A DNA stretch of 64,000 nucleotides from Bettongia penicillata ogilbyi. Lineage: Eukaryota > Chordata > Mammalia > Diprotodontia > Potoroidae. Below are positions 46,709 through 58,925 of the stretch, one piece after another. The stretch covers positions 992,248 to 1,056,247 of the forward strand of contig JAJHZJ010000076.1 in the NCBI GenBank assembly GCA_023548195.1, in the 5' to 3' direction. Both the position numbers and the translations under genes were made by a program. The notes beneath the pieces are model-generated. The model was given only the letters and a program-made list of their open reading frames with translations, searched no databases and was not told the origin of the DNA. Position 1 is the stretch's first letter, and each line of letters begins with the position of its first letter.

Positions 46709-46712
46709 AAAT
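46664..46712. repeat. (TA)n microsatellite
   Basis: TATATATG/TATA units inside the L1 spacer. Confidence 0.95.
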
Positions 46713-47239
46713 GAAATATAAAAAGGATATCCATAGATGGAGGAAGTGGATATAAATTAAATGATGTGACGATAACAAATGTGATTTAAGGGTGCAAAGG
46801 GATTTTAATGGGAGATGTGAAGAGGAGGCAGAAAAAAATAAATTCCATCATAGGAAGAAGCACAAATATATAGTAGAGGGAAAGAGGGGAGGGAGATGAG
46901 CATTGGTTGAGAGGTACTCTCATCTGGCTGGATTCCAGGAGGGTACAACAAACTCATTTAAGTATAAAAATGTATAAAAATAAAACTAGCTCTATAGACA
47001 ATAGGAGGGGAACAGGGAAAGACAAAGGAGGGGAGGCTAAAAGAGAGGGAAGAAGCAGTAAGGAAAAGGGGATTAAAAGGGAGAGAGACTGAAAGAGGGG
47101 AGGAAAGACTGAGGAAGGCTGTAGTCAGAAATTAAAATTCCATTGGAGAGGGGAAGGGAGAAAGGAGAACTAAAAGCATACACAAAAGGAAAAGGGATGG
47201 ACGGAAAGAAATAAATAGTACTCATAACTGTGAATGTGA

Positions 47240-50200
47240 ATGAGATGAAATCCCCCACAAAATGAAGATGGGTAGCAAAATGGATTAAAAACCATAATCC
47301 AACAAAATGATGTTTACAAGAAAGACATTTGAAAAGGGGAGATACACATAGGGTAAAGGTAAAAGGTTGGAGCAGAATTTATTGTGCTTCAGTTGAGATA
47401 AAAAAGAAGGGGTAGCAATCCTAATCTCAGACAAAGCAAAAGCAGAAATAGATCTAATCAAAAGAGATAAGGAAGGAAATTATATCCTACTAAAAGTCAC
47501 CATAGACAATAAAGCAATTTCATTACTAAACATATGTGCCCCAAATGATATAGCATCCAAATTCTTACAGGAGAAGTTAAGGCAGTTACAGGAAGAAATA
47601 TACAGCAAAACTATACTAGTGGGGGACCTCAACCTCCCCCTATCTGAATTTGACAAATCTAACCTCAAAATAAACAAGAAAGAAGTTAAGGAGGCGAACA
47701 AAACTCTGGATAAGGTAGAAATGATAGATCTCTGGAGAAAACTGAATGGGAAAAGAAAGGAATATACCTTTTTCTCAGTGGTACATAGCACATATACAAA
47801 AATTAACCATGCACCAGGCCATAAAACCTCACAATCCAGTGCAGAAAGGCAGAGATAGTCACTGCACCTCTCCCAGATCATAATGAAATAACCCTTATAA
47901 GTAATCAAAGACCATGGAAACATAAACCAAAAACTAATTGGAAAGTAAACAATCTAATCCTAAAGAATGAGTGGGTTAAACAACAAATAATAGAAACAAT
48001 CAACAACTTCATTCAAGAGAAGGAACATAATGAGACAACCTACCAAATTTTATGGGATACTGCAAAAGCAGTTGGTAGCAGCAGTTTTATATCTGAGTGC
48101 CTATATGAATAGAATAGAGAAAGAGGAGATCAATAAATTTGGTATGCAGCTGAAAAAACTGGAAAAACAACAAATTGAAAACACCAAATTAGAAATACTG
48201 AAAACCAAAGGAGAGATTAATAAAATTGAAATTAAGAAAAGTATTGAAATAATAAATAAAACTAGGAGTCAGTTTCATGAAAAACCAATAAAATTGATAA
48301 ATCTCTGGTCAATTTGATTAATAAAAGAAAGAAGAAAACTAAATTACCAATATCAAAAATGAAAAAGGTGAACTCACCTCCAATGAGGAGGAAATTAATA
48401 CAATAAAAAGAAATTACTTTGCCCAAATGTATGCCCATAAATTCAACAATCTAAATTAGGTGAATGATTATTTTAAAACATACAAATTGCCCAGACTAAC
48501 AGAAGAGGAAGCTGAATACTTAAATAACCCCATCTCAGAAAAAGATGTTGAACAAGCCATCAATGAACTCCCTAAGAAAAAATTTCCATTATCATATGGA
48601 TTCACAAGTCAATTCTATCAAACATTTATAGAACAGCTAATTCCAATAATATAGAGAGTACTTGGTAAAATTGGGGAAGAAGGAGTCCTCCCAAATTCTT
48701 TTTATGATACAAATATCATTTTGATACCTACACCAGGAAGAGCCAAAAGAGAGAAAGGAAATTATAGACCAATTTATCTAATGAATATAGATGCAAAAAT
48801 TGTAAATAAGATTTTAGCAAAAAGAATACAGCAACTAATCAAAAAATAATACATTATGATCAGATAGGATTTATACCAGGAATGCAGGGCTGGTTCAATA
48901 CTAGGAAAACTATTAACATTATTTATCTTATCAACAACAAAACTAATCAATACCACCTGGCTATCTCAACAGATGTAGAAAAAGCTTTTGACAAAAATCT
49001 AACAAGCATGAAAATTACTGGAGAGCATAGGAATAAAGGGAACTTTTTCATAAAATAATAAACAGTACCTATCCAAAGCCATCAGCAATCATTGTACGCA
49101 ATAGGGATAAGCTAGACGCATACCCAATAAGATCAGAGGTGAAATAAGGAAGTCCATTATCACCTCTATTATTCAAAATGCTACTAGAATTGTCAGCTGT
49201 AGCAGTAAGAGAAGAAAAAGAAATTGAAGGAATTAGAATAAGCAAAGAAGAAACTAAGTTATCACTGTCTGCAGATGATTATGATGTTAAACTTAGAGAA
49301 TCCCAGAGAATCAAGTAAAAAACTGCTTGAAACAATAAACAACTTAGGCAAAGCTGCAGATTACAAAAGAAACTCACACAAATCTTCTGCGTTTCTATAT
49401 ATTAGTAACAAAGTCCAAAAACAAGAGATAGAAAGAGAAATCCCACTAAAAGCTAGGGTAGACACTATAAAATATTTTGGCGTCTACCTGCCAAAACAAA
49501 CCCAGGGACTATGTGAACACAGTTACAAAACAGTTTTCACACAAATAAGGTCAGATCTAAGTAAATTGAAAACCATCATTTGCTCATGGGTGGGCTGAAC
49601 CAATACAATAAAAATGACAATTTTCCCAAACTAATTTTCTTATTCAGTGCCATACTAATCAAACTATCAGATAATTATTTTGTAGAGCTAGAAAAAATAA
49701 TATAAAAATTCATCTGGAAGAATAAAAGTTTCAGAATATCCGGGAAACTAATGAAAAGAAATGATAGAAAAGGCCCAGTGCTACCAAATCTCAGATGGTA
49801 TTATAAAGCAGCAATTACGAAAACCACTTGGTACTGGCTAAGAAATAGAACGGTAGACCAGTGGAATATGTTAGTTTTCCGAAGACACAGTCGTCAATGA
49901 GTATAGCAATCTACTGTTTGATAAACCCATGGACCCCAGCTCCTAGGATAAGAACTCACTGTTCAATAAAAATTGCTAGAAAAACTAGATAATAGTATGG
50001 CAGAAACTAGGCATAGACCAATGCCTGACATCAAACACAAAAATAACGTTCAAATGGGTACATGATCTAGGTATAAGGACTCATAATATAAATAAATGAA
50101 TGGAGCAAGGAAGAGTGTATTTATTAGATTTATGGAGAAGGGAAGAATTTTTGACTAAACAAGTCATAGAAAGCATTCTGAAATGCAAAATTGATCATTT

Positions 50201-50990
50201 TGACTATATTTAATAGAAAAAGTTTTTCACATACAAATCTAATGCAACCAAGATTATGAAGGAAGCAGAAAACTGGGAAAGAATTTTTGCAACTAATGTC
50301 TATGATAAAGACCTAATTTCTAAAATATATAGAGAACTGAATCAAATGTGCAAGAATACAAGTCATTTCCCAACTGATAAATGGTCAAAGGATATTGGCA
50401 GTTTTCAGAGGAAGAAATCAGAGCTATCTATAGTCATATGAAAAAAATGCTCTAAATCACAATTGATTAGAGAAATGCAAATTCAAACAACTCTGAAATA
50501 TCTCATCACACCTATCAATTGGCTAACATGACAAAACAGGATCATGATAAATGTCAGAGAAAATATGAGAGAGTTGGAGCACTGATTCATTGTTAGTGTA
50601 GCTGTGAACTGATCCAGCCATTCTGGAGAGCAACATGGAACTATGCCCAAAGGGCTAAAAAATGTGCCTACCCTTTGACCCAGCAATACTGCTTCTAGGA
50701 CTGCATCCCCAAGAGATCATAAAAATGGGAAAGAGTCTCACATGTACAAAAATATTTATAGCTGCACTCTTTGTGGTGCCTAAAAACTGGAAATCAAGGG
50801 AATGCCCATCAATTGAATAATAACTGAATAAATTGTGGTATATGAGTGTAATGAAATAATATTTTCCTGTATGAAATGATGAGCAGGAAGACTTCAGAGA
50901 GGCCTGGAAAGATGTATATGAACTGATGCTGAGAGAAAGGAGCAGAACCAGGAGTAATTTATACACAGCAACAACCACAATGTGTGAGGA
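47240..50990 (+). pseudogene. Dead L1 ORF2 (endonuclease and reverse transcriptase)
   Basis: In its working form ORF2 nicks target DNA and reverse-transcribes the element's RNA. Recognisable blocks in order: GVAILISDKAKAEIDLIKRD equivalent at about 47410; the endonuclease motif ILVGDLNLPLSEFD at about 47612, with the conserved G-D-x-[21 protein letters not shown] at about 48565, preceding the reverse transcriptase; and LSADDYD at about 49265, the relic of the F/YADD active site with both aspartates present. ENWERIFATNVYDKDLISKI lies at about 50264 in the C-terminal region, and the terminal block is near 50900-50990. The frame is broken many times, with the longest pieces being 107 codons (49275-49598) and 95 codons (48030-48317), so no active enzyme can be made. 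A 147-codon antisense frame at 47480-47923 is a shadow. Confidence 0.85.
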
Positions 50991-51355
50991 TTTTTTTCTG
51001 ACAGACTTAGAAGTTCATTGCAATTCAAGGACTTAAAAAATTCCCAGTGATCTCTTAATGCAAAATGCCTTCCACATCCAGAGAAAGAACTACAGAATTC
51101 GATCACAGAATGTAGCAGATCATTTTCTTTTGTATTATATTTTGGTTTCTTTTATGATTTCTCTCATTCATTATTATTCTTCTATGCAACATGACTATGG
51201 TGAAAATGTATTTAATAGGAATGTATTGTAGAATCTATATAAAATTGTATGCCAAGTCAGGGAGGGAGATGGGAGGTAGGAGAGGAGAGGGAGGGAGGGG
51301 GAAAAATCTAAGTTATATGGAAATGATTGTAGAACACTGAAAACAAATAAAATAA

Positions 51356-52680
51356 TAATAATACTAAAGTGTTTCATAAAAATATTATTGCTTTCAGCAA
51401 AGATTTTAAAAGGAATTGGAAAAGCTAAATAAAAAAATACAGCTTAACAAATCCAAAAAACAAAACAGAAGCTGAGACAGACACGCTGAAATATGTATTT
51501 TTACCCTTCCATTTTAAGTACAGAAATCCCAGAATTTTCTAATGCTTGTGTACCACTTAATTCTCTGGTATGAGCCAATGCAATATGTTGTATGTAGCGC
51601 TCTCACTCCTCTCTCTCTCCTAATACAGTCACCTTTTCTGTCTTTCTGTCTGGTTTATTTTTCCTTACCTTACTTCAAATTGGGTAAGTTACCAAGTTGG
51701 GATTTCCCCAGAAAGAAGGCAGCTGGTTCAACCACTACTCTTAAGTTCAAAGCTGTAACCCTTCTGACTGACAATTCCCACTAACGTTGAAACTTATAAG
51801 GCCCTCATATGTATATTTTCCTCAAATAAGTTAACTCAGTTTACATAGCCAAGACATTTACTAAAAAGGCAAAGCAAAACCCAAATCACACTCCCATTTA
51901 TACACTTGAAGTCCCAGAGTAGGTAGGCAAACATGTAGGTAAGTCATTTTACCAGGACAAACTCATGATTCACAAACTAGTTTTTGATATTCACTTTCCG
52001 TTTAAAGAAGAGTCCATAAAAGTCTATTGATGATTGTGGCATATATGATGAATGAATGGTTCTACCATTAAGTTGGGCTGAACCACTCAATACAGGATTA
52101 ACCCCTTACCAGTCATGGCACCTTACTGGGTAAAAATTTATCTGTTTCTCTGCATCTCTTACATTATTCTAAGTTGTTTCTATGTTCACAAGGGCATGTT
52201 CCTTGATATAAACTGTAGGATCCAATCACTTCTAAATTCAAGATTGGCTGATACCTTGAACAAAAGTGGGGTTGTTTTATCTCCTTACTCTCCTCTTTGA
52301 TTTCCTTATCCTCTTTCTTGTATGCCTCATTCTCCTTTTTCACGTATATTTTCTATATTTCACATCAGTAAGCAGCATATATATGTATATGTATATATAT
52401 ATATATGTAATGCAACATAGTCTCGATTCTTTCTTTATCTTAGCTCTATGTCATGCAGGAATAATCAAAAACTACTCTGTCAGCATTTTCTATATAGGAA
52501 CTCTCAACAATTATTTTCATGAGAACAATGAAGCTGACATTTGCCCTAGACAAGTGAACTGCCCAGAATCAAATCTACTTATGTTTGTCAATTATCTTTC
52601 AGCACTGGAAAAGAAATCTAAACACTAATTGCTTCCTTAATTAAGTAGCCTAAGTGGATTTTCTTACAAATTAAACAACA
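51356..52680. other. Unclassified DNA
   Basis: Contains a TA microsatellite at about 52379-52408. No gene or repeat recognised otherwise. Confidence 0.5.
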
Positions 52681-52803
52681 AGAACTTATTAACTATTTAT
52701 AGTAGCCTAGGCACTCTGCTAGGTGCTGCAGATGAAAAGAATGAAGCAATCTCTACCCTCAAGAATCTTACATTCTCTATTAGAGATAACAAACACACAC
52801 ACA

Positions 52804-52824
52804 TTATCTATCTATCTATCTATA

Positions 52825-52872
<48 letters not shown>
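52804..52872. repeat. (TCTA)n / (TA)n microsatellite
   Basis: Tetramers passing into a long TA run, adjacent to the L1 3' end. Confidence 0.95.
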
Positions 52873-52877
<5 letters not shown>

Positions 52878-52919
52878 GTGAATATGCAAGGCTATATCAG
52901 ATTATATGCCATCAGATCA

Positions 52920-53012
52920 CATTCCATCATGGGGGACAGGAAGAAAGGGGAAGAAAATTTAAACTTATGGAAGTGAATGTTGAAAACCAAAAATAAATAC
53001 ATTAACTTAAAA
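52920..53012 (+). mobile_element. L1 3'-end fragment
   Basis: 'ggggaagaaaatttaaactt', 'atggaagtgaatgttgaaaa' and 'aaataaatacattaactta' match the last 80 bases of the L1/HAL1 3' tail. Confidence 0.7.
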
Positions 53013-53300
53013 AAGGGGAACTGCCACTTATATCATGTCTCCAATGTAGATGGTGGCACTTGAGCTGCATCTTAAAGGGAGAGAAGACAGAGGAGATAGA
53101 GGGTTACATTTGATAAAATAGAAATGGACAATTTGGCTGGACTGAAGAATATGTTTAGAAATATAAAAAAGGTAGAAAGTATAGTAAGGCCAGTCTGTGA
53201 AGGGTGCTAAAAAGATAAAATAGTGAAGTTTATGTTTAATCCTAGAAATGGGGAGGTCCTGGAGATTATTGGGAAAAAAATGATATGATCAGTTCTTCAG

Positions 53301-53611
53301 TTAAGGAAAAGTCAGGCTACATGTAACAGCTGCCCAGGTCCCCTAAGAAGAATTATAGATGTTTTCTATACACATAGCACTTAGCTCTGAGCCTGTCCAT
53401 TGTCTTCCCCTGTAAAACTGAGCTGTTCTCCAGAAACATTTTGAGGACAGTCTATTGCAATAATGATACTCCATTTCTCTAGCACTGGGGTTGTCAAACC
53501 TCAAACAAAACAGAATCCACTGAACTGTATATCAGGATACCTGTAGCACCAAATGACTTAGAAAAACATCTTTGTAATATTCTCTATGTTACATTTTTGA
53601 ATTGTGTTTGT
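53301..53611. other. Unclassified DNA
   Basis: Nothing recognised. Confidence 0.5.
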
Positions 53612-53622
53612 TAAATATTTTC
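53612..53622. repeat. Target-site duplication of mini-HAL1, left
   Basis: TAAATATTTTC matches 54069-54079 exactly. The similarity may extend about six bases further left with one indel and one mismatch. Confidence 0.8.
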
Positions 53623-54062
53623 TTTTTTAATATAAATTTATTTATTTAACTTTTTACATACATTTTCACAAAATTTTGGGTTCCAAATTTTCTCCCCATT
53701 TGTCCCCTCCCCCCACCCCAATACACTGAGCATTCTAACATCTCTCTCACTGACCTGTAGCGCCTGTGGGGTGGAGGGACCTTTGCAGCCACCAGAGGTT
53801 CTGTCTTTGGAGCCTGCTCAGATCTACTCCTCTCAAGGCCATGCAGCCAGGGCAGGGCTGGGCTCCGCTGTCTGGTGTGCGACGGACCTTTGGTGCCAGT
53901 TTTTCAGGACTCTCTGGAAAGGAAATCTCCTCCACTCCATTCCTGTGCGGCTTCCACTGCTCCAGAATTTGTGGGGAGTTCTTTTTGCAGGAAATTTATG
54001 GGTTGTGGCTTCAGAGCTAGCATATGTGAATCTTTCTACTCTGCCATCTTGGCTCCTCCCCC
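53623..54062 (-). mobile_element. Mini-HAL1: 5' and 3' ends joined
   Basis: The minus strand starts near 54062 with the L1-type 5' end (core CAAGATGGC at 54043-54051) and about 320 bases of GC-rich 5' UTR homologous to 21371-21697. At about 53738-53741 it jumps to the last 115 bases of the HAL1 3' tail, including the G-quadruplex motif at 53694-53719, and ends in a poly(A) seen as T-rich sequence. ORF1, spacer and first 3' tail are all gone. It is flanked by TAAATATTTTC duplications. The overlapping ORFs of 72-138 codons are GC-rich by-products. Confidence 0.85.
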
Positions 54063-54068
54063 TGTTTC

Positions 54069-54079
54069 TAAATATTTTC
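54069..54079. repeat. Target-site duplication of mini-HAL1, right
   Basis: Exact partner of 53612-53622. The six bases before it (54063-54068, tgtttc) may also belong to the duplication. Confidence 0.8.
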
Positions 54080-56089
54080 CAATTAAATTTTAGTCTTGTT
54101 CTGTCTATAGGAGTTTTTGAGGCTGTAATGAATGCTTCGTATTTGACATCTATGATCGATCTATCAAACACCATTAGAAGATGTTGAGATATCCTCTATT
54201 TGGGAGAATCCTATTCTGGGATCTAACACTCCTATTGATGTTGAAAAGACTGGGCAGGTACTCTCTGTTGGTGATGTTTATTACTCATATATATAGGCAA
54301 ATCAATATTCAGGTAGAAGAAACAGAGAAATTTTCTTTAGCTCTAAATGGCATATTTCTAAACTTTGAAATTGTCAGTGATGGGGTTGTCATACATGGAA
54401 ATCACAAACTAAGAAAGAAAATGTTGTAGGAGCTATTAACCTATATTGGAGAGGCCCTAAGAAATGCCAGTGATGAAAAGGGTCCAAGTTGTTCCAAAAT
54501 GCATAGAGAAGTTAATCTGAAGGTCCCTAGAATCACTCCCAGAATCTCTTTGCATGAGTCTAAACAGACTGGTATTGACACCCATTGACCATGGTCAATT
54601 TAGTTGATTATCAATGACTAGTAAAACATCAATTGTTATTGATTCAGTTATTAACCAGAGATGTTTTAATAATTGGATGATTAAAAGAAACTACACTGTA
54701 TCTATGTTTATAATAATCAGAAGAGGCATTCAACCATTGAACTGGTAGAGATGCCGATTACAGACTTTGAGGCCATGAAGTGTGCCACTATGGGTTCTGT
54801 TGCTACTTTAGATACTGCACTACTTTAACTCTTGTCTCTTTATTGTGGTTGCTATATGGGAGAATATTTCTTCTGAAATGATAGAAAGTATTCATCTGTG
54901 TTTCTGTCCAATCAGACTGCTGTGTACAATCAGATGGATCTGCTACTCTACTGTTCCTCTCGCACGAAGCTTCTCCTGGTGAAATGATCTATATTCACTG
55001 ATTGACAGAAAAATCATAATAAATGACCAAAGAAATTTTTGTGGTAATCCCTTGGCTGCCCTTGCAGTCACTGAAATGCAAACTGGTGGTGCTTCTCTTG
55101 TAGTACAATCAATGTCATCTCCATGATTTTCTTTACACAAATCTCAAATCTCCATTTTTGTAATATCCAACCATTCATTGCTCTTAGTTTGTGTTCAAGG
55201 GTTTTAAATAAATCAAGATCTATTTTCATATAAAAATCTCTGAAAATAATTGAATATAGTTATCATGTTGCTTCCTTATTCTCCTCTTTTCTAGGGCAAA
55301 AGTTCCCAATTCTTTCAGTTAATGCCCACAAGGCACTGACTCTACTTTGTCAATATATGCCCTTTCAAAAATGTGGGATTCAATGCCAAACTCAATTCTC
55401 CAGATGTATTGTGTCCAGCAGAATTATTACTTTCCTTAATGCTGAGCATTTTGTCTCTCAAAAAGCCTAGAATAGGATATCTTTTAGGAGGTTTTATATA
55501 TACTGATCTAAAGTTTACTAAGACTCCTAGATTTTTCATAATTTATTATTATCTTAGAAAAAATTTTTTCTCTCTTCTTATCATATGCCAAAGTATATCT
55601 ACCCTTCATTGGGGTACAGTAATGTAAAAGCAATTCACACATTCAAAATTTACAAGATGTCTGTAATATAGACAGTTAACTCACTCTATTTTTGCACACT
55701 CATTTAAAAGGAAACTTCAAAGTGAATTCCTATCTATTCTCCCTGACCCTTTATAATCTGGCTTCTGAACCACCCATTGAAAGGAAACTTTTGTTTGCCA
55801 AGTGTAATCGTCCCTTTGATGCTATTTCCAACATAGGTGTATTTATGTTGTTTTTTTTTTTTCCCTCAGTCCTCATCCTCCCTTATTCCTGAGCTGCATT
55901 GGACACTACTGACTATCTCCTACTTTCGCATTCCTTTCTTTCATAAAACTAATCTTGTGGTTATCCAAAATTTTAATCAATTTCTTTATTTTCTTATATT
56001 TAAAGCTCTGCCCCCAAGTAATCCTTACATCATCAACAATAGCTGTAATACTACCAATACTTAGCAACATTCCACTTGCTCACCCTTTG
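54080..56089. other. Unclassified DNA
   Basis: No gene or repeat recognised in about 2 kb. Open frames do not exceed about 85 codons here. Confidence 0.5.
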
Positions 56090-56100
56090 CTTTCCTAAAT
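56090..56100. repeat. Target-site duplication of older HAL1, left
   Basis: CTTTCCTAAAT, repeated exactly at 58915-58925. Confidence 0.8.
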
Positions 56101-56938
56101 TCAGTTATTTCAATTTATTTATTTATTTTCAGTTTTCAACATTCATTTCCACAGGATTTTGAATTTCAAATTTTCTCCCCATCTCTCCTGTTCTCCCACT
56201 CCAAAACACCATGCATTCTGATTACCCCTTTCCCCAATCTGCCCTTCCTTCTACCACACCCCTCCCTTCCCTTCTCCCAATCTTCTCTCTTGTAGAGCAA
56301 GATAGATTTCTATACCCCATTGCCTGTATTTCTTATTTCCCAGTTCATGCAAAAAAATTTTCAACATTCATTCCTAAAACTCTGAGTTCCAACTTCTCCC
56401 CTTCTTCCCTCTCCAACCCCTCCCCACTGAGAAGGCAAGTAATTCAATATAGGCTATATCTGTGTAGTTTTGCAAATGACTTCCGTTATAGTCGTGTTCT
56501 TAAAGACTAACTATATTTTACTCCATTCTATCCTGCCCCGTATTTATTCTATTCTCTCTTTTGAACTTATTCCTCCCCAAAACTGTTTACTTCTAATTAT
56601 GCCCCTCCTCTCATTTGCCCTCCATTCTATCATACCCCCTACACCTCATTTATCCTCTTCTGCCCTACTTTCCTGTAGTGTAAGATAGATTTTCATACCA
56701 AATTGAGAGAGTAATTCCCTCCTTAAGCCAAATGATGAGATGAGAATAAGCTTCACTTGTTCCCTCTCACTTCCCCCTTTTCCCCTCCATTGAAAAGACT
56801 TTTTCTTGTCTTTTTATGAGAGATAATTTTCCCCATTCCATTTCTCCCTTTCTCCTTCCAATATGTTCTTTTCTCTCCACTTAATTTTATTTTTTTAGAT
56901 GTTATCCATTCCTGTTCAACTCACTCTATGCCCTCTGT

Positions 56939-56965
56939 ATAGATAGATAGATAGACAGATAGATA
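56939..56965. repeat. (ATAG)n microsatellite
   Basis: Six to seven ATAG/ACAG tetramers in the HAL1 spacer. Confidence 0.9.
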
Positions 56966-57124
56966 TGTGTGTGTATATAATCCCTCCAATTACCCAAATA
57001 GTGAGAAAAGTTTCAAGAGTTACAACTATTATCTTTCTATGTAGAAATGCAAACAGTTCAACTTTATTAAGTCCCTTATGATTTATCTTTCCTGTTAACC
57101 TTTTCATGCTTCTCTTGATTCTTG

Positions 57125-58217
57125 TGTTTGAAAGTCAAATTTTCTACTCAGCTCTGGTCTTTTCATCAAGAATGCTTGAAAGTCCTCTGTTTCATTGAAA
57201 GACCATATTTTCCCCTGAAATATTATACTCACTTTTGCTGGGTGGTGATTCTGGGATTGAGTCATAGGATTAGTTCCTTTGACTTCTGGAATATCCTATT
57301 CCACTCCCTTCGATCCCTTAATGTAGAAGCAGCTAGATCTTGTGTTATCCTGATTGTATTTCCACAATACTGGAATTGTTTCTTTCTAGCTGCTTACAAT
57401 ATTTTCTCCTTGACCTGGGAACTCTGGAATTTGGCTACAATGTTCCTAGCTCTTTTTGGATCTCTTTCAGGAGGTGATTGGTGGATTCTTAAATATTCAT
57501 TTTGCCCTCTGGTTCTAGAATATCAAAGCACTTTTCCTTGATAATTTCATGAAAGTTGCTGTCTAGGCTCTTTTTTTTGATACTGGTTTTCAGATAGTAC
57601 CATGATTTTTAAATTTTCTCTCCTGGAACTATTTTCCAGGTCAGTTATTTTTCCAATGAGATATTTCACATTGTGTTTTATTTTTTTTTCTTTCTTTTGG
57701 CTTTCTTTTATAATTTCTTGGTTTCTCATAAAGACATAAGCTTCCACTTCCTCCATTCTAATTTTTAATGAATTGTTTTCTTCAGTGAGCTTTGGAATCT
57801 CCTTTTCCATTTGTCTAATTCTGCTTTTTAAAGCATTCTTCTCCTCATTGAGTTTTTGGGCCTCTTTTGCCATTTGAGTTAGTCTATTTTTAAAGATGAT
57901 AATTTCTTCAACATTTTTTGGGGTCTCCTTTAACAAACTGTGACTTACTTTTCATGATTTTCTTGCATCCCTCTCATTTTTCTTCCCAATTTTTCCTCTA
58001 CCTCTCTTACTTAAGTTTCAAAATCTTTTTCAAACTCTTCCATGGGCTGATACCATTGCATATTTATTTTGGAGGTTTTGGATGCAGAAACTTTGACCTT
58101 TAGTTCTTTCTCTGATGGTATGCTTTGTTCTTCCTCATCTGAAGGAATGGAAGAAAATACCTGGTCACCAGGAAGGTAGCCTTCTGTTGTCTTATTCTTT
58201 TTCCCTTTTTTGGGCAC
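57125..58217 (-). pseudogene. HAL1 ORF1, decayed
   Basis: The conserved start MPKKGKKNKT is present at 58217. The first frame runs 68 codons and stops in the FEKDFE block. A 129-codon frame (57547-57936) carries the coiled coil (ENNSLKIRM) and the beginning of the RRM (SSRRENLKIMVL), and the C-terminal part continues in another frame (the complement of 57125-57545). The normal stop after QTQE is mutated. It is diverged from the copies at 19856 and 44319, so it is an older or distinct subfamily. Confidence 0.8.
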
Positions 58218-58914
58218 TTTCCCAGCCAGTTACTTGACTCTTGTGTTCTTTGTCAAGAGGAGGGTATACTCTGTGGACTTGTAAGTTCTCAGTTCCTCCA
58301 AGATGGTACAATCAAGGGAGAGGCATTTACTCCTCTCCTGACCTGCTCTCTGCTCTGGGAGCAACTACAAGCACTCTCTTTTGCAAGTATAATTCCCTCT
58401 CCAAAGCCTCTGCTAGCTTTACCAGTCAGCATTCCTCCTCAGCCCAAGGCCACCACTCAGGGCTGAGATTCTGATCAGCTGCTCAATTCTTTAGGGCCTT
58501 TAGGCCAGGGCTCCAACAATGGAAGCTGCCTGGGGCTGGGACTACACTAGCTAGACCACTGCATTCCATTTCCCACTGTGTTCCCTTCTCCCCCAGGGGA
58601 ATGTGCTTTCTCCCTGACTTTGAAGTTGTCTTTTGCATTTGTGAGTGGAGTAATCTGGGACCCACAGCTGCTGCCAGTGCTCCTGTCCTTAGCACAGCTG
58701 GGCCAAGACTGAGTTGCACTCCACCCCACACCTGGTGTGACAGACCTTTCCTATTGGCCTTCCAGGCTACCGTGGTCTGGAAATCTCTTTCATTCTGCTG
58801 TTTGTGGCTTCTGCTCCTCTAGAATTTTTTCAGAGTAATTTTCTTATGAGCTTGGTGAAGCGAGTTTCTAGAGGTGCAAACTTCTACTCTGCCATCTTGC
58901 CCCGGCCCCCTCTT

Positions 58915-58925
58915 CTTTCCTAAAT
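58915..58925. repeat. Target-site duplication of older HAL1, right
   Basis: Exact partner of 56090-56100. Confidence 0.8.

Larger units (their letters stand above)
46467..51355 (+). mobile_element. Full-length L1, ORF1 end through 3' UTR
   Basis: This continues the host L1. Positions 46467-46560 are the ORF1 C-terminus. Positions 46560-47230 are a purine-rich spacer with a TA microsatellite. Positions about 47240-50990 are a dead ORF2. Positions about 50990-51355 are the 3' UTR with a G-rich stretch (51255-51300) and an A-rich end in 'aaataaaataataataatac'. Without the HAL1 the element would be about 6.5 kb, the usual full length. No clear target-site duplication was found. Confidence 0.85.
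52685..53300 (+). mobile_element. L2-like repeat split by an L1 3' end
   Basis: Positions 52685-52795 ('ggcactctgctaggtgctgc', 'ctctaccctcaagaatctta') and 53013-53300 ('aaggccagtctgtgaagggt', 'ttaatcctagaaatggggag') look like two halves of one LINE 3' region. Between them lie a TCTA/TA repeat and an L1 3' end. Confidence 0.5.
56101..58914 (-). mobile_element. Full-length HAL1-type element, older copy
   Basis: It reads from 58914 down: a 5' end with CAAGATGGC core at 58891-58899, a 5' UTR (about 58220-58910), a decayed ORF1 (57125-58217), spacer with GATA repeat, two L1-type 3' tails (about 56360-56480 and 56110-56250) and an A-rich end. There is no ORF2. It has the same architecture as 18827-21699 but is more diverged, and the G-quadruplex motif in the tail is degraded. 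Exact 11-base target-site duplications flank it. Confidence 0.85.

Noticed and set aside
47480..47923. 147-codon open frame on the minus strand
   Set aside because: It lies antisense to the endonuclease part of the dead L1 ORF2, which explains its length.
47240..50990. Active L1 able to drive HAL1 movement
   Set aside because: ORF2 is broken by many stops and frameshifts and its ORF1 is interrupted by a HAL1. Any driver must lie elsewhere.
53771..54187. 138-codon plus-strand frame and its antisense 113-codon partner
   Set aside because: Both are by-products of the GC-rich mini-HAL1 5' UTR and do not match any protein I recognise.
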